A stretch of DNA of 64,000 nucleotides from Rhodobacteraceae bacterium UBA6197 (GTDB lineage: Bacteria; Pseudomonadota; Alphaproteobacteria; Rhodobacterales; Rhodobacteraceae). Positions 1 to 7,591 of the stretch are shown in pieces (within the stretch, counting starts at the first letter, position 1; each line of letters starts with the position of its first letter). The translations under genes were made by a program, and so were the position numbers. A model generated the notes under the pieces. That model was not told where the DNA came from. It saw nothing but the letters and a program-made list of their open reading frames with translations, and did no database searches. The stretch lies in assembly GCA_002422085.1 (NCBI GenBank), contig DISZ01000018.1, positions 130,962 through 194,961 of the forward strand. The letters are read 5' to 3'.

Positions 1-807
1 GCCGATGCCGCCGGGCTCAGCGAACGGCAACTGGCGCTGGCCTGCGCCAGCCATCAGGGCGCCCGGATCCATACCGAAGCGGTCAGCGCATGGCTGGCCG
101 ATCTGGGCCTTGGCGAACCCGACCTGCGTTGCGGCGCGCATATGCCCTACGACCCCGACACCAACAAGACGCTGCTCTGCTCGGATACCGCGCCGTGCCA
201 GTTGCACAACAACTGCTCGGGCAAACACGCGGGTTTCCTGACGCTGACCCGCCACCTGCGCGCCGGTCCGGACTATGTCGAACTGGGGCATCCGGTCCAG
301 ATCGCGGTGAAATCCGCCTTTGAAGAGATCACCGGGGTCCCCAGTCCCGGCCACGGAATCGACGGCTGCTCGGCGCCGAACTTCGCCACCACCGTCACCG
401 GACTTGCCCGCGCCATGGCGTTCTTTGCGACCGCCAACCCCGAAGGCGCAACGCGCGACCGCGCCGCCGCCCGGCTGACCCGCGCCATGGCGGCCTTTCC
501 CGAAATGGTCGCGGGCGAAGGCCGCGCCTGCACCAACCTGATGCGCGCCATGGGCGGGCGGACGGCCGTCAAGACCGGCGCCGAGGCGGTCTTCGTGGCG
601 ATCCTGCCCGATCAGAAACTGGGCATCGCGCTGAAAATCCTCGACGGCGCCACCCGCGCCTCCGAAGCCGCGATCACCGCGCTTTTGATCAAATACGGCG
701 CGCTGGATGCCCGCGATCCAATGGTCGGAAAATACCTCACCAATCCGCAACGGAATTGCCGCGGACTGGCTACCGGCGGCATGCGCCTCGCCCCCGGCTT
801 TGCCTGA
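1..807 (+). CDS. L-asparaginase II family protein, 5' end outside window
   Basis: The reading frame is open from base 1 and ends with TGA at 805-807, so the N-terminus lies upstream of the window; 268 codons are visible. The protein resembles the AnsA/asparaginase II family (PF06089), cytoplasmic enzymes that hydrolyse asparagine to aspartate and ammonia. Visible family-like segments are CQLHNNCSGKHAGFL near codons 66-80, the GIDGCSAPNFATTV stretch near 120-133, and VKTGAEAVFVAILPDQKLG further on. The C-terminus looks complete. The gene faces the TSUP permease convergently, with a 38-bp perfect inverted repeat between them. The family call is firm; substrate preference and the missing start cannot be judged. 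Confidence 0.85.
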   Translation, partial: ADAAGLSERQLALACASHQGARIHTEAVSAWLADLGLGEPDLRCGAHMPYDPDTNKTLLCSDTAPCQLHNNCSGKHAGFLTLTRHLRAGPDYVELGHPVQIAVKSAFEEITGVPSPGHGIDGCSAPNFATTVTGLARAMAFFATANPEGATRDRAAARLTRAMAAFPEMVAGEGRACTNLMRAMGGRTAVKTGAEAVFVAILPDQKLGIALKILDGATRASEAAITALLIKYGALDARDPMVGKYLTNPQRNCRGLATGGMRLAPGFA

Positions 808-815
808 ACCGCGGT

Positions 816-900
816 TTTCATCTTCGTCCAAATATCCCCGCCGGAGGCTCCTGCGGCCAAGACAGGAGCCTCCGGCGGGGATATTTGGACGAAGATGAAA
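816..900. repeat. Perfect 38-bp inverted repeat between convergent genes
   Basis: Arms at 816-853 and 863-900 are exact reverse complements, separated by the 9-nt loop CGGCCAAGA. Each arm contains TCATCTTCGTCCAAATATCC followed by CCGCCGGAGGC. It fills almost all of the gap between the asparaginase stop and the permease stop. In RNA from either strand it would form a very long hairpin, so it could serve as a bidirectional terminator or 3'-end stabiliser. Related half-copies occur at 8774, 18808, 26095 (minus) and 30212. Function is inferred from position only. Confidence 0.9.
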
Positions 901-901
901 G

Positions 902-1660
902 CTAGATCATCTGCCAGATCAGCCGCGCGGCCAGCAGGGTCGAGGTGGTGACCAACAGCGGCTTGATGACCCGCGCGCCGACCCGCATCGCCACCCGCGA
1001 CCCGATCCGCGCGCCGGCGACCTGCGCCAGCCCCATCGCCAGCCCGGTGAACCACCACGGCGCCCCGGCGACCGCGAAGGCCAGAAGACCGCCGAGGTTG
1101 GAGGCGAAGTTCAACAGCTTGGTATGGGCGGTCGCCTTGAGCACGCCGTAACCCGCGAGAGTCACAAAGCCGATCATGTAGAATGCTCCCGCCCCCGGCC
1201 CGATCAGCCCATCGTAAAAGCCGATCATCGGCACCAGGGTCAGGGTGAACAGCGCCGGTGTGATGCGCTGGTGCCGGTCGGTATCGTCCAGCCCCTTTTT
1301 CAGCGCAAAGAACAGCGCGACCCCGACCAGCAGCACCGGCAGGGCCCAGCGCAGACCCTCGGTCGGGATCACCGTCACCAGCAAGGCCCCCGCCACGCCC
1401 GCGCCAAAGGCCAGGGCCGCTGCGCGCAGTTGCCGGCGCAGGTTGACATGGCCCGAGGCGGCATAGCTCAGCGCCGCCGTCGCGGCGCCGAACACGCCTT
1501 GCACCTTGTTGGTTGACAGCGCCTGAAGCGGCGTCGCCCCCGCCAGCAGCAGCACCGGCAGGGTAATCAGCCCGCCACCCCCGGCGATACTGTCGACGAA
1601 GCCTGCCGCAAACGCAGCCGCGATCAGCATCATGGCAAGGTCGAGCGAAACTTCGAACAT
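902..1660 (-). CDS. TSUP (TauE/SafE) family membrane permease
   Basis: A 252-residue hydrophobic protein of the TSUP family (PF01925), whose members move sulfite, sulfonates or other small anions across the inner membrane. The N-terminal segment AAAFAAGFVDSIAGGGGLIT is the family's typical first repeat. A second half-repeat starts around PMIGFYDGLIGPGAGAFYM. Several further hydrophobic segments follow. The frame is open 22 codons further upstream, but the start at 1660 (MFEVSLD) gives the usual family length and has CAGGA about 10 nt upstream. It is convergent with the asparaginase. No neighbouring sulfur gene indicates the substrate. Confidence 0.85.
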   Translation of the reverse strand: MFEVSLDLAMMLIAAAFAAGFVDSIAGGGGLITLPVLLLAGATPLQALSTNKVQGVFGAATAALSYAASGHVNLRRQLRAAALAFGAGVAGALLVTVIPTEGLRWALPVLLVGVALFFALKKGLDDTDRHQRITPALFTLTLVPMIGFYDGLIGPGAGAFYMIGFVTLAGYGVLKATAHTKLLNFASNLGGLLAFAVAGAPWWFTGLAMGLAQVAGARIGSRVAMRVGARVIKPLLVTTSTLLAARLIWQMI

Positions 1661-1796
1661 CGGCGCGGCATCCTGTTGCGGTTGCCTTTCATCCGCCGGC
1701 GTCACGGGAATGTAAAGCAGGCGCAAGGCGTGCGGGCCCGGATCGACCGCCCGGCGGCGATCCCGGCGGGCGTCGACGGCCGGAATTACCGCCGGG

Positions 1797-2303
1797 TCAA
1801 GGCTTTGCGGTGCCGTGGTCCATCTTGGAATGATCGATCGTCATGTCGTCCATCGCCCCGGCCTCGTCGACCGCGAAAGTGATCTCGACCCGACCGGCAT
1901 GTTCAAAGACCAGCGTTGCCGGCACGGTGTCGCCGGCCTTCAGCGGCGCGGTCAGCCCCATCAGCATCACATGCATCCCGCCCGGTTCAAGCGTGACGAT
2001 ATCGCCCCCGGCGATCTCGAGCCCCTCCAGCGCCCGCATCCGCGCCACGCCATCGGCGCCAAATTCGGTGACATGCAGCATCGCCATTGCGGCGACCGGC
2101 GTTTCCACCGCGATCAGCCGGTCGGGCGTGGTGCCCTCATTGGCAATCACCACATAGCCCGCCGCCGATTTCGCCGCCGCCGGGGGGGCGGAAATATACG
2201 GGTGGATGATCTGCAATTGCCCGGCCAGAATTTCATGGGCTTGGGCGCTCGGGGCAAGTCCTGCCCAGATCAGCGCCAGCATCACCGTCAGAATGCGCAG
2301 CAT
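1797..2303 (-). CDS. Periplasmic copper chaperone PCu(A)C family protein
   Basis: 168 residues with a signal peptide (MLRILTVMLALIWAGLAPSA, cleavage probably after AQA) and a PCu(A)C/DUF461 domain (PF04314). The family binds Cu(I) in the periplasm and delivers it to the CuA site of cytochrome oxidase. The ligand pattern is visible as MLHVTEF, a later Met, and MHVMLMGL. The C-terminus adds MDDMTIDHSKMDHG, a Met/His-rich tail that could bind extra copper. The frame stays open far upstream, but the preferred start is the Met directly before the hydrophobic signal. No oxidase or Sco gene is nearby. Family assignment is firm; the partner oxidase is unknown. Confidence 0.87.
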   Translation of the reverse strand: MLRILTVMLALIWAGLAPSAQAHEILAGQLQIIHPYISAPPAAAKSAAGYVVIANEGTTPDRLIAVETPVAAMAMLHVTEFGADGVARMRALEGLEIAGGDIVTLEPGGMHVMLMGLTAPLKAGDTVPATLVFEHAGRVEITFAVDEAGAMDDMTIDHSKMDHGTAKP

Positions 2304-2440
2304 GGTTCGTCCTGTTTCCTGTGTCCGATACTGGACCACCCGCGCGGATTGGCGCGGGTGGCTTTGGGGTTCACTTTCACTGTATCGCGGTTTGGCAAAT
2401 CTGCCAGCCAAATCCGCCGGATCCCGGGTGCGGGGGCCGC

Positions 2441-2578
2441 CTATTTGCGCAGCGACTTTCCGGCCGGCGCCGACAGCCCCTTGGCAAAGCTCGAGATCGT
2501 GCTTTCGGGGGTGGCGGTCGCCTTTACCTTCTTCGGCTTCTTGGCTTCCTTGTTTGATCGCATCTGACCTTTGGCCAT
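2441..2578 (-). CDS. Small basic hypothetical protein, 45 residues
   Basis: A short ORF starting MAKGQMRSNKEAKKPKK and ending KSLRK. It is very rich in Lys and Arg, with a Ser/Ala/Gly-rich second half and no hydrophobic segment. An AGAGGTGAAAGAC Shine-Dalgarno region directly precedes the ATG. Small proteins beginning MAKGQ-R-NKE-KKPKK are, to my knowledge, widespread in proteobacteria without known function. The charge suggests nucleic-acid or ribosome contact, but this is inference. It stands alone between the copper chaperone and serB, with about 260 nt of upstream sequence in which I see no other gene. Confidence 0.75.
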   Translation of the reverse strand: MAKGQMRSNKEAKKPKKVKATATPESTISSFAKGLSAPAGKSLRK

Positions 2579-2837
2579 GTCTTTCACCTCTCACCGCCCG
2601 TCGCGGGCCGGTTGGTGCGGATTTCGGCGCCTGCAACGGGTTTCGTTGCAGCGCAATCGGGCACCTTTGCGTTTCACACGGGTCTTGCGGTCGCAGTGGC
2701 CCGGCAGATGATCCGTCGAGAGTCGCTCTCGACGCCGAACCGCACCGCGGATTGTCAGGGGCGAAACGCCAATGGGTAGGACAATGCGCCCCGCGCCCCG
2801 TGATCACAAGCGCAATCGCCCGGGCAAGGCCGGGCGT

Positions 2838-3707
2838 TCAGGCAAAGTCGCAGAGCGCGTAGCCCTGAACATACAACAGCGCGGTCAGATCGCCGTGGTT
2901 GATGCGGATATCACACTTGGCCGCGACCGAGGGCTTGGCGTGCAGCGCGACCCCGGCCCCGGCCAGCGCCAGCATGCCCAGATCGTTGGCGCCGTCGCCC
3001 ACCGCCATCACCTGATCGTGGCCGAGCCCCAGCCGGGCGGTGATCTCCTCAAGTGCGCGCACCTTGGCCTCGCGCCCCAGAATCGGCCGCGCGACGGTGC
3101 CGGTCAGGCGCCCGTCCGCGACCTCCAGCGTGTTGGCGCGGTTCTCGTCAAAGCCGAGGGTTGCCGCGACATGGCCGGTAAAGGCGGTGAACCCGCCCGA
3201 GACCAGCGCCGTATAGGCGCCATTCGCCTTCATCGTCGTAAGCAGCGCCGCGCCGCCGGGCATGAAGCTGATCCGCGTCGCGATCACCGTGGCGATCACG
3301 CTGTCGGGCAGACCGGCCAGCAGGCTGACGCGCTCGGTCAGCGCGCCCTCGAAATCCAGCTCGCCGTTCATCGCCCGCGCGGTGATGTCCTTGACCCGCG
3401 CGCCGACGCCCGCGACATCGGCCAGCTCGTCGATACATTCCTGCTCGATCATGGTGCTGTCCATATCGGCCAGCAGCATCCGTTTCTTGCGGCCGTCGCT
3501 GGGCTGCACCACCAGATCGACGCCGATCCCCTGCAAGCCCTGCCAGACCTGCCAGCGGTTCCCGGGCATCTGCGGCAGCGCGAATTCGGCGGCAATGCCG
3601 GGGTTCAGCCAGACCGCCTCGCCGCCGCCCCAGGCATCGCGCAGCGATTCGACCGTCACCCGGTCGAGGGGGGTTTGGGGCGCGGTCAGCAGGGTCGCGG
3701 TGAACAT
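2838..3707 (-). CDS. serB: Phosphoserine phosphatase
   Basis: 289 residues. It catalyses the last step of serine synthesis, phosphoserine to serine, in the cytoplasm. The HAD signature LLADMDSTMIEQECIDELAD carries the nucleophile and acid/base Asp pair in DMD. A Ser in LVSGGFTAFT and the Lys/Asp motifs GREAKVRALEE and VGDGANDLGML complete the active site. The N-terminal roughly 75 residues form the ACT-like extension usual for bacterial SerB. The longer frame to 3749 adds an unlikely N-terminus, so MFTATLL at 3707 is chosen. It diverges from serC-serA, so all three serine-branch enzymes sit together. High confidence. Confidence 0.95.
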   Translation of the reverse strand: MFTATLLTAPQTPLDRVTVESLRDAWGGGEAVWLNPGIAAEFALPQMPGNRWQVWQGLQGIGVDLVVQPSDGRKKRMLLADMDSTMIEQECIDELADVAGVGARVKDITARAMNGELDFEGALTERVSLLAGLPDSVIATVIATRISFMPGGAALLTTMKANGAYTALVSGGFTAFTGHVAATLGFDENRANTLEVADGRLTGTVARPILGREAKVRALEEITARLGLGHDQVMAVGDGANDLGMLALAGAGVALHAKPSVAAKCDIRINHGDLTALLYVQGYALCDFA

Positions 3708-3791
3708 GGGGGCTCCGATGGCAGGGCGTCTGTCGCATTTGTCGCTCAAAGCGGCGGTTAACGCAATTTTCCCGCTTGCGCCAGACCGGAT

Positions 3792-3850
3792 CCGCGCTTA
3801 AACGCGGCCTTGGGACACCCCTCCCCAACGGGGGGCATTTATCTGGAAGG
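3792..3850 (+). promoter_or_regulatory. Candidate serC leader RNA (putative cis-regulator)
   Basis: Between the divergent serB and serC starts is a short structured segment. It has a 5-bp hairpin CCGCG-cttaaa-CGCGG (3792-3807), a C-rich/G-rich hairpin CCTCCCC-aac-GGGGGG (about 3820-3836), and CCTT at 3808-3811 able to pair with AAGG of the serC ribosome binding site GGAAGG (3845-3850). A structured leader whose last stem covers the serC RBS is a described alphaproteobacterial motif (serC leader, Rfam). The match here is by position and layout, not by a covariance search. It could couple serC-serA translation to pathway status. Confidence 0.55.
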
Positions 3851-3855
3851 ATACC

Positions 3856-5004
3856 ATGTCTGATCTGCAGACCCCGGCTGTGCGGCCGGCCAATCCGCGC
3901 TTTTCCTCTGGCCCTTGTGCCAAGATCCCCGGTTTTGATCTGTCGATGCTGTCTGACGCGCCGCTGGGCCGTTCGCATCGCGCGGCCGTGGGCAAATCCA
4001 AGCTGAAACAGGCGATCGACCTGACCCGCGCCGTGCTCGGCGTGCCTGCGGATTACCGCATCGGCATCGTGCCGGGTTCCGATACCGGCGCGGTCGAAAT
4101 GGCGCTCTGGTCGCTTCTGGGCGCGCGTCCGGTTGAAATGCTGGCCTGGGAATCCTTCGGCGAGGGCTGGGTCACCGATGTCGTCAAGCAGTTGAAACTG
4201 GACGCGGTGGTGAAAAAGGCGCCCTACGGCGAGATCGTCGATTTCGCCACGGTCGATTTTGACCGCGACGTGGTGTTCACCTGGAACGGCACCACCTCGG
4301 GGGTGCGGGTTCCGAACGGCGATCTGATCCCGGCGGACCGCGCCGGCCTGACGATCTGCGATGCGACCTCGGCCGCCTTCGCGATGGACCTGCCGTGGTC
4401 GAAGCTCGATGTGGTGACCTTTTCCTGGCAAAAGGTGCTGGGCGGCGAGGGCGCGCATGGCGTGCTGATCCTGTCGCCCCGCGCGGTTGAACGGCTGGAG
4501 ACCTACACCCCCGCCTGGCCCCTGCCCAAGATCTTTCGGATGACCAAGGGCGGCAAGCTGATCGAAGGCATCTTTGTTGGCGAAACGATCAACACGCCGT
4601 CGATGCTGGCGGTCGAAGATTATCTTGTCGCGCTGAAATGGGCCGAAGGCATTGGCGGTTTGCCGGCGCTGATCGCGCGGGCCAACGCCAATTCCGGCGC
4701 GGTGCGCGACTTTATCACGGACAAGCCCTGGATCGCCGATCTGGCGCTTGACCCGGCCACCGCCTCGACCACCTCGGTCTGCGTGAAATTCACCGACCCG
4801 GCGATCAAGGATGCCGCTGCCTTTGCCAAGGCCGTTGCAAAACGCCTTGAAAAAGAAGGTGTTGCGCTGGATGCCGGGGCCTATCGCGATGCGCCGGCAG
4901 GTCTGCGCATCTGGTGCGGATCGACGGTCGAGACCGCCGATGTCCGCGCGCTGATGCCTTGGGTCGAATGGGCCTACCGCAGCGAATTGGCCGCTCAGGC
5001 CTGA
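3856..5004 (+). CDS. serC: Phosphoserine aminotransferase
   Basis: 382 residues. A PLP enzyme that converts 3-phosphohydroxypyruvate plus glutamate to phosphoserine. The PLP lysine is Lys193 in TFSWQKVLGGEGAHGV. The N-terminal NPRFSSGPCAKIPGF and GRSHRAAVGK segments and WNGTTSGVRVPNGD match the SerC variant common in Alphaproteobacteria. The start follows GGAAGG with a 5-nt spacer. The gene lies 70 nt upstream of serA on the same strand, consistent with one operon. Some homologues also act on pyridoxine-pathway intermediates (PdxB product). High confidence for the serine role. Confidence 0.96.
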   Translation: MSDLQTPAVRPANPRFSSGPCAKIPGFDLSMLSDAPLGRSHRAAVGKSKLKQAIDLTRAVLGVPADYRIGIVPGSDTGAVEMALWSLLGARPVEMLAWESFGEGWVTDVVKQLKLDAVVKKAPYGEIVDFATVDFDRDVVFTWNGTTSGVRVPNGDLIPADRAGLTICDATSAAFAMDLPWSKLDVVTFSWQKVLGGEGAHGVLILSPRAVERLETYTPAWPLPKIFRMTKGGKLIEGIFVGETINTPSMLAVEDYLVALKWAEGIGGLPALIARANANSGAVRDFITDKPWIADLALDPATASTTSVCVKFTDPAIKDAAAFAKAVAKRLEKEGVALDAGAYRDAPAGLRIWCGSTVETADVRALMPWVEWAYRSELAAQA

Positions 5005-5074
5005 TCTGGACAGATGTTGGCGGGGTCAGCCCCGCCAACTTTCCCACATTACTGAAAATTCAAGGAATTCCGAA

Positions 5075-6670
5075 ATGGCTCCCAAGGTTCTCGTTTCCGA
5101 CAAGCTTTCCGAAACCGCCGTGCAGATCTTTCGCGATCGCGGCGTCGAGGTGGACTACCTGCCCGATCTGGGCAAGGACAAAGACCGGCTGCTCGAGGTG
5201 ATCGGCCAGTATGACGGGCTCGCGATCCGTTCGGCGACCAAGGTCACCGAAAAGATCCTTGCCGCCGCGACCAATCTCAAGGTCATCGGTCGCGCCGGGA
5301 TCGGGGTTGACAACGTCGATATCCCGAACGCCTCGAAAAAGGGCGTGATCGTGATGAACACACCGTTCGGCAACTCGGTCACCACCGCCGAACATGCGAT
5401 CGCGATGATGTTCGCGGTGGCGCGGCAACTGCCCGAGGCCAGCGCCTCGACGCATGAGGGCAAGTGGGAAAAGAACCGCTTCATGGGGGTCGAGCTGTTC
5501 AACAAGACGCTCGGCGTGATCGGCGCCGGCAATATCGGCGGCATCGTCTGCGACCGGGCGCTGGGGCTGAAGATGAAGGTCATCGCCTATGACCCGTTCC
5601 TCAGCGAAGAGCGGGCCAAGACGATGGGCGTGACCAAGGTCGAACTGGATGACCTGCTGGCCCGCGCCGATTTCATCACCCTGCATGTGCCGATGACCGA
5701 CAAGACCCGCAACATCCTGTCGCGCGAGGCGCTGGCCAAGACCAAGAAGGGCGTGCGGATCATCAACTGCGCCCGTGGCGGGCTGATCGACGAGGCGGCG
5801 CTGCATGACGCGCTGAAATCGGGCCATGTGGCCGGGGCGGCGCTTGACGTGTTTACCACCGAACCCGCGACCGAAAGCCCGCTTTTCCATCTGCCCAACG
5901 TCGTCGTGACGCCGCACCTTGGCGCCGCGACCACCGAGGCGCAGGAAAACGTCGCGCTGCAAGTGGCCGAACAGATGTCGGACTATCTGCTGACCGGCGC
6001 GGTGCAAAACGCGCTGAACATGCCCTCGGTGACCGCCGAAGAGGCCGCGATCATGGGGCCGTGGGTGAAACTGGCCTCGCATCTGGGCTCGTTCGTGGGC
6101 CAGATGACCGACGAGCCGATCAAGGCGATCAACATCCTCTATGACGGTTCGGTCGCCGAGATGAACCTGGCCGCGCTGAACTGCGCTGCGATTGCGGGCA
6201 TCATGAAGGCCACCAACCCCGATGTGAACATGGTCTCGGCGCCGGTTCTTGCACGCGAACGCGGCGTGCAGATCGCCACCACCCAGCAAAGCAAATCGGG
6301 GGTGTTCGATGCCTATATCAAGCTGACCGTGGTCACCGAGTCGCGCGAACGCTCGGTTGCCGGCACCTGCTTTGCCGATGGCAAACCGCGCTTCATCCAG
6401 ATCAAGGGCATCAACATCGACGCCGAGGTGGGCGCGCATATGCTCTATACCACCAACCGCGATGTGCCGGGCATCATCGGCACGTTGGGCGGCACCATGG
6501 GCAAGCATGGCGTCAATATCGCCAACTTTACCCTTGGCCGGTCGGCTGAAGGGGGCGATGCGATCGCCATTCTCTACCTCGACGCGCCGCTGCCAGCGAC
6601 CGTTGTCAAGGAATTGCAGGGCACCGGTCTGTTCCAGCAGGTCAAACCGCTGGAATTCGAGATCGCCTGA
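5075..6670 (+). CDS. serA: D-3-phosphoglycerate dehydrogenase
   Basis: 531 residues, the long form of the enzyme that commits 3-phosphoglycerate to serine synthesis. The Rossmann motif LGVIGAGNIGGIV is near residue 150. The catalytic Arg lies in NCARGGLIDEAAL, the Glu in TEPATESPLF and the His in VTPHLGAATTEAQ. After residue about 320 comes the allosteric-substrate-binding domain, and the last 75 residues form an ACT domain (TNRDVPGIIGTLGGTMGKHG), the usual serine feedback site. The start lies 70 nt after serC. A UUCG-capped hairpin follows the stop. Very high confidence. Confidence 0.97.
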   Translation: MAPKVLVSDKLSETAVQIFRDRGVEVDYLPDLGKDKDRLLEVIGQYDGLAIRSATKVTEKILAAATNLKVIGRAGIGVDNVDIPNASKKGVIVMNTPFGNSVTTAEHAIAMMFAVARQLPEASASTHEGKWEKNRFMGVELFNKTLGVIGAGNIGGIVCDRALGLKMKVIAYDPFLSEERAKTMGVTKVELDDLLARADFITLHVPMTDKTRNILSREALAKTKKGVRIINCARGGLIDEAALHDALKSGHVAGAALDVFTTEPATESPLFHLPNVVVTPHLGAATTEAQENVALQVAEQMSDYLLTGAVQNALNMPSVTAEEAAIMGPWVKLASHLGSFVGQMTDEPIKAINILYDGSVAEMNLAALNCAAIAGIMKATNPDVNMVSAPVLARERGVQIATTQQSKSGVFDAYIKLTVVTESRERSVAGTCFADGKPRFIQIKGINIDAEVGAHMLYTTNRDVPGIIGTLGGTMGKHGVNIANFTLGRSAEGGDAIAILYLDAPLPATVVKELQGTGLFQQVKPLEFEIA

Positions 6671-6701
6671 GCATAGCACTAGGCACGAACAACGACCGAT
6701 T

Positions 6702-6727
6702 GGCCCTCTGTCTTCGGGCAGAGGGCC
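6702..6727 (+). terminator. UUCG-capped hairpin after serA
   Basis: Arms GGCCCTCTG (6702-6710) and CAGAGGGCC (6719-6727) pair perfectly. The stem continues with U-G and C-G to close a UUCG tetraloop, an exceptionally stable RNA fold. No T-run follows, so it is either a weak intrinsic terminator or a 3'-end stabiliser for the serC-serA message. It lies 18 nt before the start of the next gene, overlapping that gene's leader. Confidence 0.6.
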
Positions 6728-6745
6728 GTCATCTGAAAGGCGAAC

Positions 6746-7489
6746 ATGCGACTCTATGCCATTGGCGATATCCACGGCCACCTCAAGCTGCTGCACGGCG
6801 CCCATGCGCTGATCGCGGCCGACCGCGCGGCCTGCGGCGATACCCGCGCCCCGGTTGTCCATATCGGCGATCTGGTGGATCGCGGTCCCGATAGCGCCGG
6901 CGTCATCGCCGATCTGATGCAGGGCCAGGCCGAGGGTCAGCCCTGGCACGTGCTCAAGGGCAACCACGACCGGATGTTCGTGAACTTCCTGACCGATCCC
7001 TGGGCCCGCGACACCGGGCTCAGGTCCGACCTCACATGGCTGCATCCGCGCCTTGGCGGGTCGCAGACCCTGGCCTCCTACGGGCTGCGCGAACCGGGCG
7101 ACCGGCCGGTGGACAAGGTCCACCCCGAGGCCCTTGCCGCCGTGCCGCAGGCGCAGCGCGACTGGCTGAACGACCTGCCGACCTATCTTTTGCTGGGCGA
7201 TGTGCTGTTCGTCCATGCTGGCATCCGCCCCGGCGTCGATCTGCGCGACCAGACCGAGGATGACCTGCTGTGGATCCGCGCCGGCTTTCTTGAGGACCGC
7301 CGCGATCATGGCGCCCTTGTGGTGCATGGCCATACCGCCATCAGCGACGCCACCCATTACGGCAACCGCCTCAATATCGACAGTTCGGCGGCCTATGGCG
7401 GACCCTTGTCGGCGGTGGTGATCGAAGGGCACGACGCCTGGCTCCTGACCCCGAAGGGCCGCCAACGGCTCGCGCCGCAATCGCCCTGA
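6746..7489 (+). CDS. Metallophosphoesterase, serine/threonine phosphatase-like
   Basis: 247 residues of the calcineurin-like phosphoesterase fold (PF00149). All metal-ligand blocks are visible in order: YAIGDIHGH at the N-terminus, HIGDLVDRGPDS, LKGNHDRM, FVHAGIRPG, and VVHGHTAIS. These are the GDxHG/GDxVDRG/GNHD motifs of the PPP-type phosphatases, as in PrpA-like and bacteriophage lambda phosphatases. It is soluble, with no signal peptide. The substrate could be a phosphoprotein or a small phosphoester. The start has a GAAAGG ribosome site 5 nt upstream. The neighbours do not point to a specific partner. Confidence 0.9.
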   Translation: MRLYAIGDIHGHLKLLHGAHALIAADRAACGDTRAPVVHIGDLVDRGPDSAGVIADLMQGQAEGQPWHVLKGNHDRMFVNFLTDPWARDTGLRSDLTWLHPRLGGSQTLASYGLREPGDRPVDKVHPEALAAVPQAQRDWLNDLPTYLLLGDVLFVHAGIRPGVDLRDQTEDDLLWIRAGFLEDRRDHGALVVHGHTAISDATHYGNRLNIDSSAAYGGPLSAVVIEGHDAWLLTPKGRQRLAPQSP

Positions 7490-7591
7490 CATGACAGGGC
7501 GGCGCGTAGGCCCCCCGTCACCGGCCGTCGCAACAACTGGCGCGACCCCGGCCCTTGCGTTACCATCACCCGGCATTCAACGGAGATCCCC

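Noticed and set aside
5060..7576. Open frame of 838 codons on the minus strand
   Set aside because: It runs antisense through serA and the metallophosphatase, both of which have full catalytic motifs. Long antisense frames are expected in GC-rich coding DNA.
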